A stretch of DNA of 64,000 bases from Acaudatibacter sp963835495 (GTDB lineage: Bacteria; Pseudomonadota; Alphaproteobacteria; Caulobacterales; Caulobacteraceae), in NCBI GenBank assembly GCA_963835495.1, contig CAWIFQ010000003.1:1674001-1738000 (forward strand). Direction: 5' to 3'. Made by a program: the position numbers and the translations under genes. The notes beneath the pieces were generated by a model that did not search any database, was not told the DNA's origin, and was given only the letters and a program-made list of their open reading frames with translations. Below are positions 44,211 to 54,621 of the stretch, in pieces (position 1 is the stretch's first letter; each line of letters starts with the position of its first letter).

Positions 44211-45902
44211 CTAGGCCGCGGTGCGTTCCGCGCTGCCGCGCCGTTCGTCGAAGAGCTGGCGCAGCGTGGACTCGAACCGCCGCGTGAAGCCGGCTTCGTC
44301 GCGGTGCGCGGACGCCTCGAATCCCGGCCGAACTCGCTGACGCAGACGATCCAGGGCGCCGGCGTCGGCTGTGAGCGCCACCGCGCGCTCGACGTAGTCG
44401 TGCCAGCTCTGCGCGACCAGCTCCGGGAGGCCGGCTGGCAGCAGGCAGTGGACGCCGATCCGGGAATAGAAGTCGGGCCCGTTCAGCGTCAGCACCGGGA
44501 CGCCGGCGGCGAGCGCGTCGCATGTCGTGGTGCCACCCGGGCAGGGCGAAGGATCGAGGAACAAGTCGATCTGGTCGTACGAGGCGAGATACTCCGCGCC
44601 CTCGCTCTGGCCCTGGAAGTCGATGCGGCCCGGATCGACCCGCTCGGCGGCGAAGCGGGCGCGGGTGACCAACTGCAGCACCGGATCGATGAAGTAGCGG
44701 TATTTCAGCAGCAACCGCGAACCCGGACGCCCCTTCAGGATGCGGCTCCAGGCGAGCACGGTGGCGTCGCTCAGCTTGGCCGGATGGTTGTACGAGCCGA
44801 AGGTGATCGTGCCCCGCGCCAGCGCCGGCGTCGGCGCGACCGGCTGCCGATCCTTGTGGGGGCGGTAGGGAATGATCACCTCGCCCATCGAGACCACCCG
44901 TTCGGTGAACAGCTCGGCCGTGCCGGGCGCGGCCATGGTGTCGGCGTGCAGCACATAGTCCATGCGCTTCAGGCCGGTGGACTGGACGAAGTTGATCCAG
45001 GCGACCTGAACCGGCGCGGCCTTGCGGGCGAAGACGCCCAGTCGACTGCCGGCGGAGTGGCCCCAGCAGTCGATCAGCACGTCGATCCCGTCGGCGCGGA
45101 TCAGCGCGGCGGCGGCCGCATCGTCAAGCTGGCCGATCGGACGGACGGCAATGTGGTCCGGCCAGTTCTTCTCGTGCTCTTCGGTCGCCGGATAGAGGAA
45201 CACCGCGACGTCCGCCGGATCGTGCGTTTCGAGGATCGGGGTGATGAACTGGCGCACCTGCAGCGCGCCGAACGCGGGCGAGACATAGCCGACGCGCAAG
45301 CGCCGCCCCTCGCTCGGCGGGTTGGCGAACACCGGGTTCTCGGCTTCGGGGGTCCAGCGCTCGGCCCAGGCGCGGGCGGCGGCGGCATATCGCGCCGGCC
45401 CGTTCTCGACCATGAAGTGCGGGAAGAGGCCGAACTGTTCGACCTGGGCGCTGGGATAGAGCTGGGCCGCGGCGCGGAACACGCCGATCGCGTCGTCGGC
45501 GCGACCCTGATGCTGCAGCGAAAGCGCGTAGCTGAGCAGGCCGCTGGCGCTGCGGTGGCCGGCAAGGATCGCGCGCCCCCAGATCACCGATGCTGCGGCG
45601 ACATGGTGGGCGGCGTAGAGCTCGGTGGCCACGGCGGCGGCATAGTCGCTGTCGGCTTCGATGCGGGTCAGATCCGCGCCGGCGTCCTTGGCCAGCAGCA
45701 GGCCTTGCAGCATCCGGGCTTCCTCCAGCGCGACACTGGCGGCCGCGCCGTCGCCGGAGGCGGCAAGCGCGCTGGCGAGGCCGTAGCGGGCCTCGACGTT
45801 GGCGGGCGACGCAACGATCTGGGCGCGGTAGCCGGCGACCGCCCCCGCGTCGTCGCCTGCGAGCAGCGCCGCGAGCGGCGATTTCATGTGATCCTGGACC
45901 AT
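44211..45902 (-). CDS. SPINDLY/OGT-like TPR glycosyltransferase (GT41 type)
   Basis: A 563-residue protein. Residues 1 to about 170 are Ala-rich TPR-like helices. The C-terminal Glyco_transf_41 part includes RLRVGYVSPAFG near residue 198, DCWGHSAGSRLGVFARK, FGSYNHPAKLSDATV, LFLDPSPCPGGTTTCDAL and GVPVLTLNG. This is the catalytic half of O-GlcNAc transferase and SPINDLY homologues, which glycosylate Ser/Thr of proteins from UDP- or GDP-sugars. In bacteria, homologues modify flagellins, adhesins or surface proteins. With DegT, GNAT and FemAB-like genes nearby, protein or glycan decoration is the likely role. Confidence 0.87.
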   Translation of the reverse strand: MVQDHMKSPLAALLAGDDAGAVAGYRAQIVASPANVEARYGLASALAASGDGAAASVALEEARMLQGLLLAKDAGADLTRIEADSDYAAAVATELYAAHHVAAASVIWGRAILAGHRSASGLLSYALSLQHQGRADDAIGVFRAAAQLYPSAQVEQFGLFPHFMVENGPARYAAAARAWAERWTPEAENPVFANPPSEGRRLRVGYVSPAFGALQVRQFITPILETHDPADVAVFLYPATEEHEKNWPDHIAVRPIGQLDDAAAAALIRADGIDVLIDCWGHSAGSRLGVFARKAAPVQVAWINFVQSTGLKRMDYVLHADTMAAPGTAELFTERVVSMGEVIIPYRPHKDRQPVAPTPALARGTITFGSYNHPAKLSDATVLAWSRILKGRPGSRLLLKYRYFIDPVLQLVTRARFAAERVDPGRIDFQGQSEGAEYLASYDQIDLFLDPSPCPGGTTTCDALAAGVPVLTLNGPDFYSRIGVHCLLPAGLPELVAQSWHDYVERAVALTADAGALDRLRQRVRPGFEASAHRDEAGFTRRFESTLRQLFDERRGSAERTAA

Positions 45903-46087
45903 GGCCGCCGACGCTGCGCCGCTCCGGTAAAGGCGCGATTAAGCATGCTCCGGCGCGCGGCCCCAGCGGGCGTCGCCCGTCGTTATCAACCGGACTAGGC
46001 GGACGCCGGGTCAAGGGTGCAAGGATTGCGGCGTGAGCAGGTGGGCGCGCCCGCGCCGGACCGCTCGATCACATAGCGAGACATACC

Positions 46088-47326
46088 ATGGGCGACGCCT
46101 ACATCATCGACGCATGCCGCACCCCCCGGGGCATCGGCAAGGTTGGCAAGGGCGCTCTGGCGGGCATCCACCCGCAGCAGCTTGCCGCCACGGTGCTCAA
46201 GGCCATCGCCGAGCGCAATCACGTCAACACCGCCGAGGTGGACGACGTGATCTGGGGCACCTCCTCGCAGCGCGGCAAGCAGGGCGGCGATCTGGGCCGC
46301 ATGGCCCTGCTCGACGCCGGGTTCGACACCAAGGCCAGCGGCACCACGCTGGACCGATTCTGCGGCTCGGGCATCACCTCGGTGAACATGGCCGCGGCCT
46401 CGATCATGTCGGGCATGGAAGACCTGGTCATCGCCGGCGGCACCGAGATGATGTCGTACACGTCGTCGACCGCCGATCCCAACTCGCCAGGCCTGCTCGA
46501 CAGCGGCAACCTGCGCCTGCGCGCCAAGCACCCGCAGTCGCACCAGGGCGTCTGCGCCGACGCGATCGCCACGATGGAAGGCATCAGCCGCGATGCGGTC
46601 GACGACCTGGCGGTGGTCAGCCAACAGCGCGCCGCGGTCGCCATCGGCGAAGGCCGCTTCGACCGGAGCCTGGTGCCGGTCTACCACGAGGACGGCACGC
46701 TGGCCCTCGACCGGGAGGAGTTTCCGCGCCCGCAGACCACCAAGGAGGGCCTCGCCGGCCTGAAGGCATCGTTCGCAGCGATGGCCGAAGTCCCGATCGA
46801 CGACAAGGGCACCACCCTCGGTGGCCTGATCCGTCAGGTCTATCCGGACCTGAAGATCGAGCACATCCACCACGCCGGCAACTCGTCGGGCGTGGTCGAC
46901 GGCGCCGCGGCGGTGCTGCTGGCCTCGAAGGGTTACGCCGAGAAACACGGCATGAAGCCGCGCGCGCGGATCGTCGCCATGGCCAACATGGGCGACAGCC
47001 CGACGCTGATGCTCAACGCCCCGGTTCCGGCGGCGCGCAAGGTGCTGGCCAAGGCGGGCCTCACCGTCGACGACATCGACCTGTGGGAAATCAACGAAGC
47101 GTTCGCCGTCGTCGCCGAGAAGTTCATCCGCGATCTAAAGCTCGACCGCGAGAAGGTGAACGTGAACGGCGGGGCGATGGCGCTGGGCCACCCGATCGGC
47201 GCCACCGGCTCGATCCTGATCGGCACCGTGCTCGACGAACTCGAGCGCCGCGACCTCAAGCGCGGCCTGGTCACCATGTGCGCCGCCGGCGGCATGGCCC
47301 CGGCGATCATCATCGAGCGGGTGTAA
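46088..47326 (+). CDS. Acetyl-CoA acyltransferase (thiolase)
   Basis: A 412-residue thiolase. The nucleophile Cys92 is in DRFCGSGITS, the catalytic His is in ALGHPIGATG near residue 370, and the second Cys is in MCAAGGMAP near 400. It catalyses reversible Claisen condensation or thiolysis of 3-ketoacyl-CoA in beta-oxidation. It stands alone with its own 185-bp upstream region and is followed by a long inverted repeat that may terminate its transcript. It could serve the catabolic modules around it, but no CoA ligase or dehydrogenase is adjacent. Confidence 0.92.
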   Translation: MGDAYIIDACRTPRGIGKVGKGALAGIHPQQLAATVLKAIAERNHVNTAEVDDVIWGTSSQRGKQGGDLGRMALLDAGFDTKASGTTLDRFCGSGITSVNMAAASIMSGMEDLVIAGGTEMMSYTSSTADPNSPGLLDSGNLRLRAKHPQSHQGVCADAIATMEGISRDAVDDLAVVSQQRAAVAIGEGRFDRSLVPVYHEDGTLALDREEFPRPQTTKEGLAGLKASFAAMAEVPIDDKGTTLGGLIRQVYPDLKIEHIHHAGNSSGVVDGAAAVLLASKGYAEKHGMKPRARIVAMANMGDSPTLMLNAPVPAARKVLAKAGLTVDDIDLWEINEAFAVVAEKFIRDLKLDREKVNVNGGAMALGHPIGATGSILIGTVLDELERRDLKRGLVTMCAAGGMAPAIIIERV

Positions 47327-47340
47327 GCCTACACAACCGT

Positions 47341-47439
47341 GTCATCCCGGAAGCCCGCGTCGCGGGCTGTCCGGGACCTTCCGACCACTAGGCTGAACAA
47401 GGTCCCGGACAACTCGCTAACGCGAGTTTCCGGGATGAC
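47341..47439. repeat. Long imperfect inverted repeat (REP/BIME-like)
   Basis: A 99-bp element. Outer arms GTCATCCCGGAA (47341-47352) and TTCCGGGATGAC (47428-47439) pair perfectly, as do inner arms GTCCGGGACCTT (47369-47380) and AAGGTCCCGGAC (47399-47410). Small hairpins (AGCCCGCG/CGCGGGCT, then AACTCG/CGAGTT) lie between them. It separates the convergent thiolase and DUF1993 genes and could end both transcripts. It looks like a dispersed repeat. Confidence 0.75.
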
Positions 47440-47452
47440 TTGTCAGTCGGTC

Positions 47453-47959
47453 TCAGCGAGCGCCGAGGTAGTCCATCTTGCCGATCTGGACGCCGTTGTG
47501 GCGCAGGATCGCGTAGGCGGTGGTGAGGTGGAAGAAGAAGTTCGGCAGCACGAAGCTGAACAGGAACGCCTGGCCGGTGAACTTCATCTCCCCGTTGGGG
47601 AATTTCAGCGTGACCTCGCGCGTGTCGGCCCCTTCGAACTGTTCGGGCTTGAGGGACTGCAGGTAGTCGATGGTCTTCTTGATCCGCGCCTGCAGCTCCG
47701 GAAACGTGGTCTCAGTATCGGGAAAGCTGGGCGCGTCGGTTCCCGTCAGGCGCCCGCCGGCGCCCTTGGCGCTGTCGGACGCGGTCTGAATCTGGCTGCT
47801 GAGCGGATGCATGTCCGGCGCGAGCCGCGCGGAGACGAAGACCGCCGGATCGATCTTGCGCGCCTCGGCGTCGGCAAGGCCCTTGTCGAGGATGGCGGAC
47901 AGGTTGGTCAGCCCCCGCACCAGAACGGGGACAGACGCGTCGTACATTGAAAGCGACAT
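47453..47959 (-). CDS. DUF1993-family protein
   Basis: A 168-residue cytosolic protein of the DUF1993 family. It opens MSLSMYDASVPVLVRGLTNL and continues to FLFSFVLPNFFFHLTTAYA near residue 143, with His in the second, a pattern of the DinB-like four-helix family. These small proteins are of unknown function. The ATG at 47957-47959 gives the usual length. It converges on the thiolase across the inverted repeat. Confidence 0.82.
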   Translation of the reverse strand: MSLSMYDASVPVLVRGLTNLSAILDKGLADAEARKIDPAVFVSARLAPDMHPLSSQIQTASDSAKGAGGRLTGTDAPSFPDTETTFPELQARIKKTIDYLQSLKPEQFEGADTREVTLKFPNGEMKFTGQAFLFSFVLPNFFFHLTTAYAILRHNGVQIGKMDYLGAR

Positions 47960-48158
47960 GATTTTGAAAGCCTCGGGTGAATGCGGGGGCAGGACCAGCG
48001 CCGCCCCCCAGCACGCAGGCACATGGGGTGGTCGAGGGTTCGCTTCCAGCCGAGCTGCCAGGTTTCTTTGCCCGCCAGCAGACCGCGGCGAGCGCCGCAC
48101 AGCCTGATCCCTATTGGCATCGCCGCGCCGGGCCGGACCCAGGCCGGCGACTTGGCGG

Positions 48159-49554
48159 TCAGAGCTCCTCGTCCAGCAGCAAGCCAGGTCGCTTGCCCAT
48201 CCGCCTGATCAGGACAAGCGCGACGACGCCGACCGTCATCCAGCAGGCGCCGGCGACCTTGGCGTTCAGCTCAGCGTTGACCAGCACATAGCCGACGATC
48301 AGGAAGCCCAGGGTCGGCACGATCAAATGGCGGAACCAGTCCCGGCTGCGCTGGCGAACGATGAAATGGAACACCACGGACACGTGCAGCGCCATGAATC
48401 CGGTCAGCGCGCCGAAGTTGACCATCGAGGTGAGCAGCTCGATCTGGTCGACCATGACGACGCCGAGCGTCAAGGTGATCAGCGCGATCAGCAGGATCGC
48501 CCGGTCCGGCGCCTGCCGCTTGGCTCCGACGTGCGCCAGCGCCCGCGGCAGCATGCCGTCGCGGGCCATGCTGTAGACCAGCCGCGCGGTGGCCGCCTGC
48601 GCCGTCAGCGCGCCCGCCAGCCCGGAAATCAGCACGCCAACGATCGACACCGACGAAGCGGAACCAGTCGCCGCCGATCAGCCTGGCGATCATCAGGAAC
48701 GCCGTCGTGGTTTCGTCGCCAGGTTTGAACTGGGTGCGGTCCAGCACGAACAGCGACGCCAGCTAGGTCTGGGCGATGAACAGCCCCGCCGCCAGCAGCA
48801 GCGACAGCATGGTCGCCCACCCCACCGCTTTGGCACCGCCCTTGGCCTCCTCGGTCAAGGTCGAGATGGCGTCGAAGCCGAGGAAGCTCAGAACCGCCAG
48901 CGAGAGGGCGCCGAAGATGAGCGAGGGCGTTACGCGGTGCGCGTCGAACAGCGGCGTGACAGTCCAGGTGCGCGCCGTCGACGCCGTGCATGACCGCCGA
49001 GCACGCACAGCGTCATGAACAGCGCCAGCAGGATCAGCTGCGACACCAGCAGCACCATGCTGAGCCGCGCGGTGCTTTCGATGCCGAACAGGTTGACGGT
49101 GGTGTTGAGCGCCGAGGAAGGCGGTCGACCAGCAGAGCCTTGGGGACAGCCGGGTAGACGCGTGCATCGACACCGCGCAGATGACGTAGATCAGCGTCGG
49201 CAGCAGCAGATAGTCGAGCAACAGCGCCCAGCCGGCGAGGAAGCCCGCGCTCTCGCCGATCCCGCGCCCGGCATAGGCGTAGACGGAACCGGCCACCGGA
49301 AAGGCGGCGGACATGGTCATGTAGCTGAGGGCGGTGAAGACCATCGCCACCAGGCCGACGAAATAGACCAGCGGCACCATGCCGTTGCTGGCGTTGAAGA
49401 CGAAGCCGAACGAGCTCCACGGCGCGATCGGGACGATGAACACCAGGCCGTAGACCAGGAGGTCGAACGGGCTCAGCGCGCGCTTGAGCTCCTGCTTATA
49501 GCCGAGCGCCCCGACCTCGCCCGGCGCGGCGCCAACGTCTTCAAGGGCGGCCAA
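48159..49554 (-). pseudogene. APC-family amino-acid permease, broken
   Basis: The remains span a full amino-acid/polyamine permease of about 465 codons. N-terminal helices (LVYGLVFIVPIAPWSSFGFV), the middle segment STLTEEAKGG and the C-terminal helices (IVGVLISGLAGALTAQAATA) are all recognisable. Frame changes near 49115, 48990, 48970 and 48655, plus an in-frame TAG at 48763-48765 where a Trp (TGG) would fit, break it. Such multiple damage, including a nonsense change, is hard to blame on a single homopolymer error. It probably once exported or imported an amine with the adjacent aminotransferase. Confidence 0.8.
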
Positions 49555-49604
49555 GCGCTTCTCCGAATCCTGCGGCGTGATTTCCGGCGGCTACGACGTC
49601 GCCC

Positions 49605-50862
49605 TCAGGCTGACAATGCGGCCAGACGCGTGTTTGGCGCCAGCTCGGAACCGGCGGCCGCCAGCGCCTTGAACGCCCCGTCGGCGGCTTCCAGCGTCTG
49701 CGCGATGTCGTCCATGGTCAACGCATCCGAGATGAACATGTTGTGGAATGGATGCATGTAGACGCCCCGCGACACCATCTCGGCGCACCAGCGGTAGCCC
49801 TTGCGAAGATCGGGATCGTCGTCGAACAGGAACATCGGCATGGTCACCGGACCGGTCTGGCGCAGTCCGACGCCGTGCTTCGTCCGCCATTGCGGCCATA
49901 CCGCTCGCGCAGGGCCCCGCCGCGCGAGCGGATATGTTCCAGGTACGAGGTGTTCATGATGCGATCCAGCGTGACCAGCCCGGCGGCCATCGGGCCCGAC
50001 TGGAACCAGAACGACCCGGTGTAGCGGACTTGCGCGGCGGCCTTGCGCGCCTTCTCGTTATCCCAGCAGAGCCGAAATCGGATGGCCGTTGGCGATGCAC
50101 TTGCCCCAGGCCGACAGATCCGGCTCGACGCCGACCGTCGCCCAGCTGCAGTCGCGGGCGAGCTTGAATCCGGCGCGCACGTCGTCGACCACCAGCAGCG
50201 CGCCGGTCTTGTCGCAGAGTTCGCGAGCGCGGCGCGCATAGGCTTCATTCGGCTCCGCCTGGTCGATCAGCACGTCATGCTTGAACGGCGTGGCGAAGAT
50301 GGCCGCGAGATCGTCGCCGGCCTCCGCGACCGCGCGCTCCAGCGACTCGACGTCGTTGTAGGTGCAGGAAATCCGTCCCGGCGCGTTCCCCCGCGGTCGT
50401 GCCCGGAGACCCGGAGCTCCAGGCAGACATGCCGTGATAGGCGCCTTCCGCGATGATGATCTTGTCGCGCTTGGTGTGGGCCCGCGCGATCATCGCGCCG
50501 AGGGTGGTCGCGTCGGTGCCGTTCTTGACGAACACCGCCCAGTCGGCGTGGGTGACGATCCCGGTGAAGCGTTCGGCCAGCTCCACCATGACCGGGGAGA
50601 CGCCGGTTACTGTGTCCATCCTCAGCATCTGCTCGATGAACGCGCCGTTGATCTCCTCGTCGCCATAGCCGAAGAGGTTCAGGCCGAACGCGCACATGTA
50701 GTCGATGTACACCTTGCCATCCACATCCGTCATCCGGACGCCTTTTGCGGATGTAAAGAACTGCGGATAGTTCTCGGGCATCGTCCGGGTCGACAGGTGT
50801 CCATAGATCCCGCGCGGGAATACTTTCTGCGCGCGCGCTTTCAGTGGGTCTTGATTGCTCAT
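49605..50862 (-). pseudogene. Class III aminotransferase, broken paralogue
   Basis: A frameshifted copy of the intact aminotransferase at 54.6 kb, about 420 codons in all. It starts MSNQDPLKARAQKVFPRGIY and has the PLP-lysine motif WGKCIANGHPISALLG, both matching the intact copy. Frame changes lie near 50390, 50075 and 49885. The end MPMFLFDDDPDLRKGYRW and MHPFHNMF is well kept. It follows a TetR gene and precedes the broken permease. Either a recent duplicate is decaying, or the consensus is poor in this interval. Confidence 0.85.
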
Positions 50863-51011
50863 TCTGGCGCCTCAGTCACTATGGCGATCGACCGACATCG
50901 TCCCGGAGTCCCGCCTGTCGGCAGACTCGATTGTTATCGAATAAGGGGCTGTGCGGCGCTTCGCCGTCAAGGTCATATCCGCTCAGCGCTCTCATGACGG
51001 TGCGACCTGCC

Positions 51012-51686
51012 CTACTGCGATCCTGCCGGCGCCCGCAGTGGAATGACGGCGGGCAGGAAAGTCTGACAGTAGGCAATTCCGGCCAATTCCGACTCCCTGG
51101 CGAAATCGGCGGTTATCCGCCCATGGCGCGCATACGAAGTCATCCATATGCCGTCGTAGATCCCGATGAGCGCGGCGAATTTCGTCTCGGCGCTGTAGAG
51201 GTAAGGCATCTCGAACACGCTGTTCATGCGGCCGTAAGTCGATGCTGACGCCGCTTCCACGTTCTTGACGTCCAGAATCCGGACATCCGGTATTACGTTG
51301 GCGCCGAAGAACAGTTTCGACATGACTGGGTTGGCGTTGTAGTATTCGATCGCCCGGTGAATCTCGAGCGTGATGAAGTCTTGCCATCGTTGCAGCTGTC
51401 CGGCGGGTACAGGTCTGGTGATGTGGCTGCTCAGGCCGACGAGGTACCGTTCGGCCAGCGCGACGAACGCCGCCTCTTTGGTCGGGAACAGGTGGTAGAC
51501 TGATGCCGGCGGGACTTTGGCGGCGCCCGCAATGTCATAGAGCCCGACGTCGGTCGTCTCCTTGTCGCTAAACAACGCGTCGGCCGCGTCCAGCAACAGC
51601 TTGAACCGCAGACGGCTGCGCTGCTGGGACGGTCGTCGGGGCTCGGTCACGACCACCGCTGCACGCGCCGCAGCCGCCTTTCTCAT
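51012..51686 (-). CDS. TetR-family transcriptional regulator
   Basis: A 224-residue TetR protein. The helix-turn-helix is near residues 45-75 (VGLYDIAGAAKVPPASVYH followed by LFPTKEAAFVAL), after a basic N-terminal tail of about 25 residues. The ligand domain has no motif that I recognise. It lies between the damaged TonB receptor and damaged aminotransferase genes, all on one strand, so it probably regulates that set. It is intact although its neighbours are not. Confidence 0.87.
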   Translation of the reverse strand: MRKAAAARAAVVVTEPRRPSQQRSRLRFKLLLDAADALFSDKETTDVGLYDIAGAAKVPPASVYHLFPTKEAAFVALAERYLVGLSSHITRPVPAGQLQRWQDFITLEIHRAIEYYNANPVMSKLFFGANVIPDVRILDVKNVEAASASTYGRMNSVFEMPYLYSAETKFAALIGIYDGIWMTSYARHGRITADFARESELAGIAYCQTFLPAVIPLRAPAGSQ

Positions 51687-51772
51687 GGTTCCCTCGCTCG
51701 GCCCGGTTAGCCAGCGCGAGAGCCGGGCAAGGGGGGACTAGCCCGACCCTGCCCGGCCGCGCCCTGCCGTGA

Positions 51773-54154
51773 TCAGTAGTGATACGACAGTTCCACCCCG
51801 AACGTGCGCGGCGGCCCTTCGACCGGCTCCAGGAAGCCGAACGGATTGGAGATGTCGCTTGACGTCAGGTTGTACTTCTCATTGGCGACGTTTCGCATGA
51901 ACACGCCGGCGACCCAATGCTGATGGCTTTCATAGTCGATGTTGAAGTTATGCAGCCAATAGCCGTTCTGCTGGATATAGGGGTCGTTGGTCGCGTCAAA
52001 CCAGTAGTGGCTGCGATAGTTCGAATTCCAGCGGAAATTGATGTCGTCGTCGTTGGCCAGCGTCCAGCGATAGTCGATCACCGCCGTGAAAGTGAACTTG
52101 GGGCGCGTTCGACAACTCTCTTGCCCGTCAGCGAGAACCCGCCCGGGAATCCGCCATTGTCCATGCGCGTGCGCAGCAAGGCCGGCTCGAGGTCGATGGT
52201 CAGGCCGTCGAACAGGCACGGCGGTGATCTGGAACTCTGCGCCTTCGGTGTGGGAAGCCGGCGCGTTCGCCAGAAATTGGCCTGAGATGGTCGTCACCAC
52301 TCCCCCGAGCGTAATTGGCTCGGTGATGCTGGCGAAAACCTGTTCGTTGCGGTAGGCGTTATAGAATACCGCGGCGTTCAGAACGAGGCGGTGATCGAAC
52401 AGGGTTGTCTTTTCGCCCACTTCATACGCTGTCACTTCTTCCGGCTTGACTGGGGCCAACTGGGCTGTCACCACGTTCGGATCGCTGCTCAGGAAGCTGC
52501 CGTTGAAGCCGCCGCTCTTGAAGCCCGTCGCGATGCTTCCGTACACTTGGCTCTGGTCGCTCACGTGGTAACTCAGGGCGACGCGATAGGTGAAATTCGA
52601 GGCCGTCGTGCGTCGACTCTAGGGAACGGATCACAGCCTCCTGCAGGACTGGTTGGCGCGCATAGCGGCGTGATCGGTCCGTAGTTGCCGTCGCCGCCGA
52701 CCTGCACCTGGGAGGACTGTGCGTAGTCGAACGTCTTGCGTTCCCAGGTGTACCGTCCGCCCAACGTCAGAGTGAAGCGGTTCCAGGTGTAGTCGCCTTG
52801 CGCGAATAGGGCTGCGCTGTCGGAGGTCTGCTTGCTGTTGTCGTAGAGGAACGTCGCGATGCCGTCGAAGGCGCCCGGACCCGGCGGAATGCCGAAGCCG
52901 CCGCCCAGGTCGCCGTCAAAGAACAGCGAAAGCGGCTGGTTCTGTTTGAGATCTTCGTGGAGGTAGTAGAGCCCTGCCACCCAGTTGAAGTTCTTCTCGC
53001 TCTGCGCCGCGCGGAATTCCTGCGTGTAGGTGTCGGAGTTCACCTTGTAGGTCGCCCGGATCAGGTTCAGCGGGTCGCCGTCCGTATCCTCCGGATGGAA
53101 CTTGTCGTCGTGTTGCCAGGAGGTGATGGAAGTCAGCGTGATCGGCCCGGCCTTGTAGTCCGCCCGGAACTGCGTGATCGCCGCCAGGTTGGTCAGGTCT
53201 TTGGTCTGGGCGAAGGCGCCCTGCCATTGCGGCGGCGTGCCGTAGCCATAAAGGTCGACGCAACCACCGGCGAACGCCTGGGCCGGCGTGCAGAAGGTCG
53301 GCGCAGGCGTGTTCTGTGTTCCGGGTACGAACACACCAATGTGGCCGTACGGCTGCGGATGATTGCGCACGTACAGGATGTTGCTGTTGAAATAGAGCTT
53401 GAGCCGGTCATTGGGCTCGTACTGCAGCTGCAGCCGCACCGCTTCGTTCTGGACGTTGTCGTAAGGCTGGCCCGTCAGGAAGTTGTGCATGTAGCCGTCG
53501 GAGTGGTTCAACACCGCGGCGATGCGCCCGGTGAGGCCCGGCGCGATCGGGCCGCCGATCGCCGCCCTCCAACTGCAGCGTGTTGTAGTCGCCGTATTCC
53601 CCGTGCACGTCGGCCGTGAAGTAGTCGGTCGGCCGGTTCGAGGTGAACAGCAGCGCGCCGCCGCTGGTGTTGCGGCCGTAGAGCGTGCCCTGCGGGCCTT
53701 TCAGCACCTGCACCTGCGCGATGTCGAACATGGAGAAGTTCTGCACGCCCGGCGCACTGAGGTAGACGTCGTCGAGGTAGACGCCGTTCGGCCCGGCGTT
53801 GTTGGTGTCGAAGTCGTTCAGCCCGATCCCGCGGATCGTGATCAGGGGCTGGTTGCCCGCGCCGATGGGACTGATGATGGTGACGTTCGGGGTGATCTGC
53901 CCAAGGTCCTGCGTGCTCTTGATACCCGCCGCGATCAGTTGCCGGCTCGAGATCGCCTGCACGGATTCGGGCACTTCCTGAATATTCTGGCTGCGCCGCT
54001 GGGCGGTCACGACAACCTCGCCGACACTCGTCGTCGGCCCCGTCGCAGTTGCGTCGGCGGCGGCCGTGTCGGCCTGGGCGGCCTGGGCCGCGAGTAGCAG
54101 AGCCGCGGTCCCAGCAGTGGCGAGTAGAGCGGATCGCGCCGCACGGCGTGTCAC
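51773..54154 (-). pseudogene. TonB-dependent outer-membrane receptor, frameshifted
   Basis: The remains cover an entire receptor. A GTG start gives a signal peptide ending LLLAAQAAQADTA, followed by GEVVVTAQRRSQN and the plug motif LKGPQGTLYGRNTSGGALLF. The long barrel ends PRTFGVELSYHY. Frame changes lie near 53570 and 52600, with a local pair around 52215 and 52120. No large deletion is visible. It heads the set of TetR, aminotransferase and permease genes, so it was the likely uptake component. Whether it is biologically dead depends on confirming the indels. Confidence 0.82.
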
Positions 54155-54621
54155 TTGATTTCATCTTGGTATCCCCCGTTTCGTCGCCCTAAATGCCTTG
54201 GCGGATTTCAGCAGCAAGCTCACCGGAACTAAGACAGCAGAGTGAAAGGCTGTCCGCTTGCGATGACAAGCGAGAAATCAACCAGCGCGACGACAGATTA
54301 CGATATGTATCGAGTTTGCCACGGCGGCGACGCGCTTCTGAGCACGAACGTGGCGCGCGGCCGCCTGGCGGCAGCGCATTTCGCAGACAAGACCTTGCGT
54401 CAAACCCGTGGAAAATCGGGTCCTGCGGCGCAGGCGGCCACCGGACGCCCGGCGGCGCCGCGCTGTCCGGCGCACCGACGGTCCTCATCGAGTGTGCAGA
54501 GAGTCGCATGTCCGTCCCCCCGTCCGGCCGACAAGGGAACGATAGTCTTCGCTACATCAGGCGCAAGCATTATCCGTCGCCGGACGAACGTGCGGCCGGG
54601 ATGTGTGCGAAAGAGGTGACG
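54155..54621. other. Intergenic region upstream of the broken receptor
   Basis: 467 bp between the broken receptor start and the intact aminotransferase stop. I see no gene or strong hairpin in it. Somewhat lower GC between 54240 and 54320 fits a promoter for the receptor. The palindrome shared by the 20.6-30.0 kb module is not found here. Confidence 0.45.
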
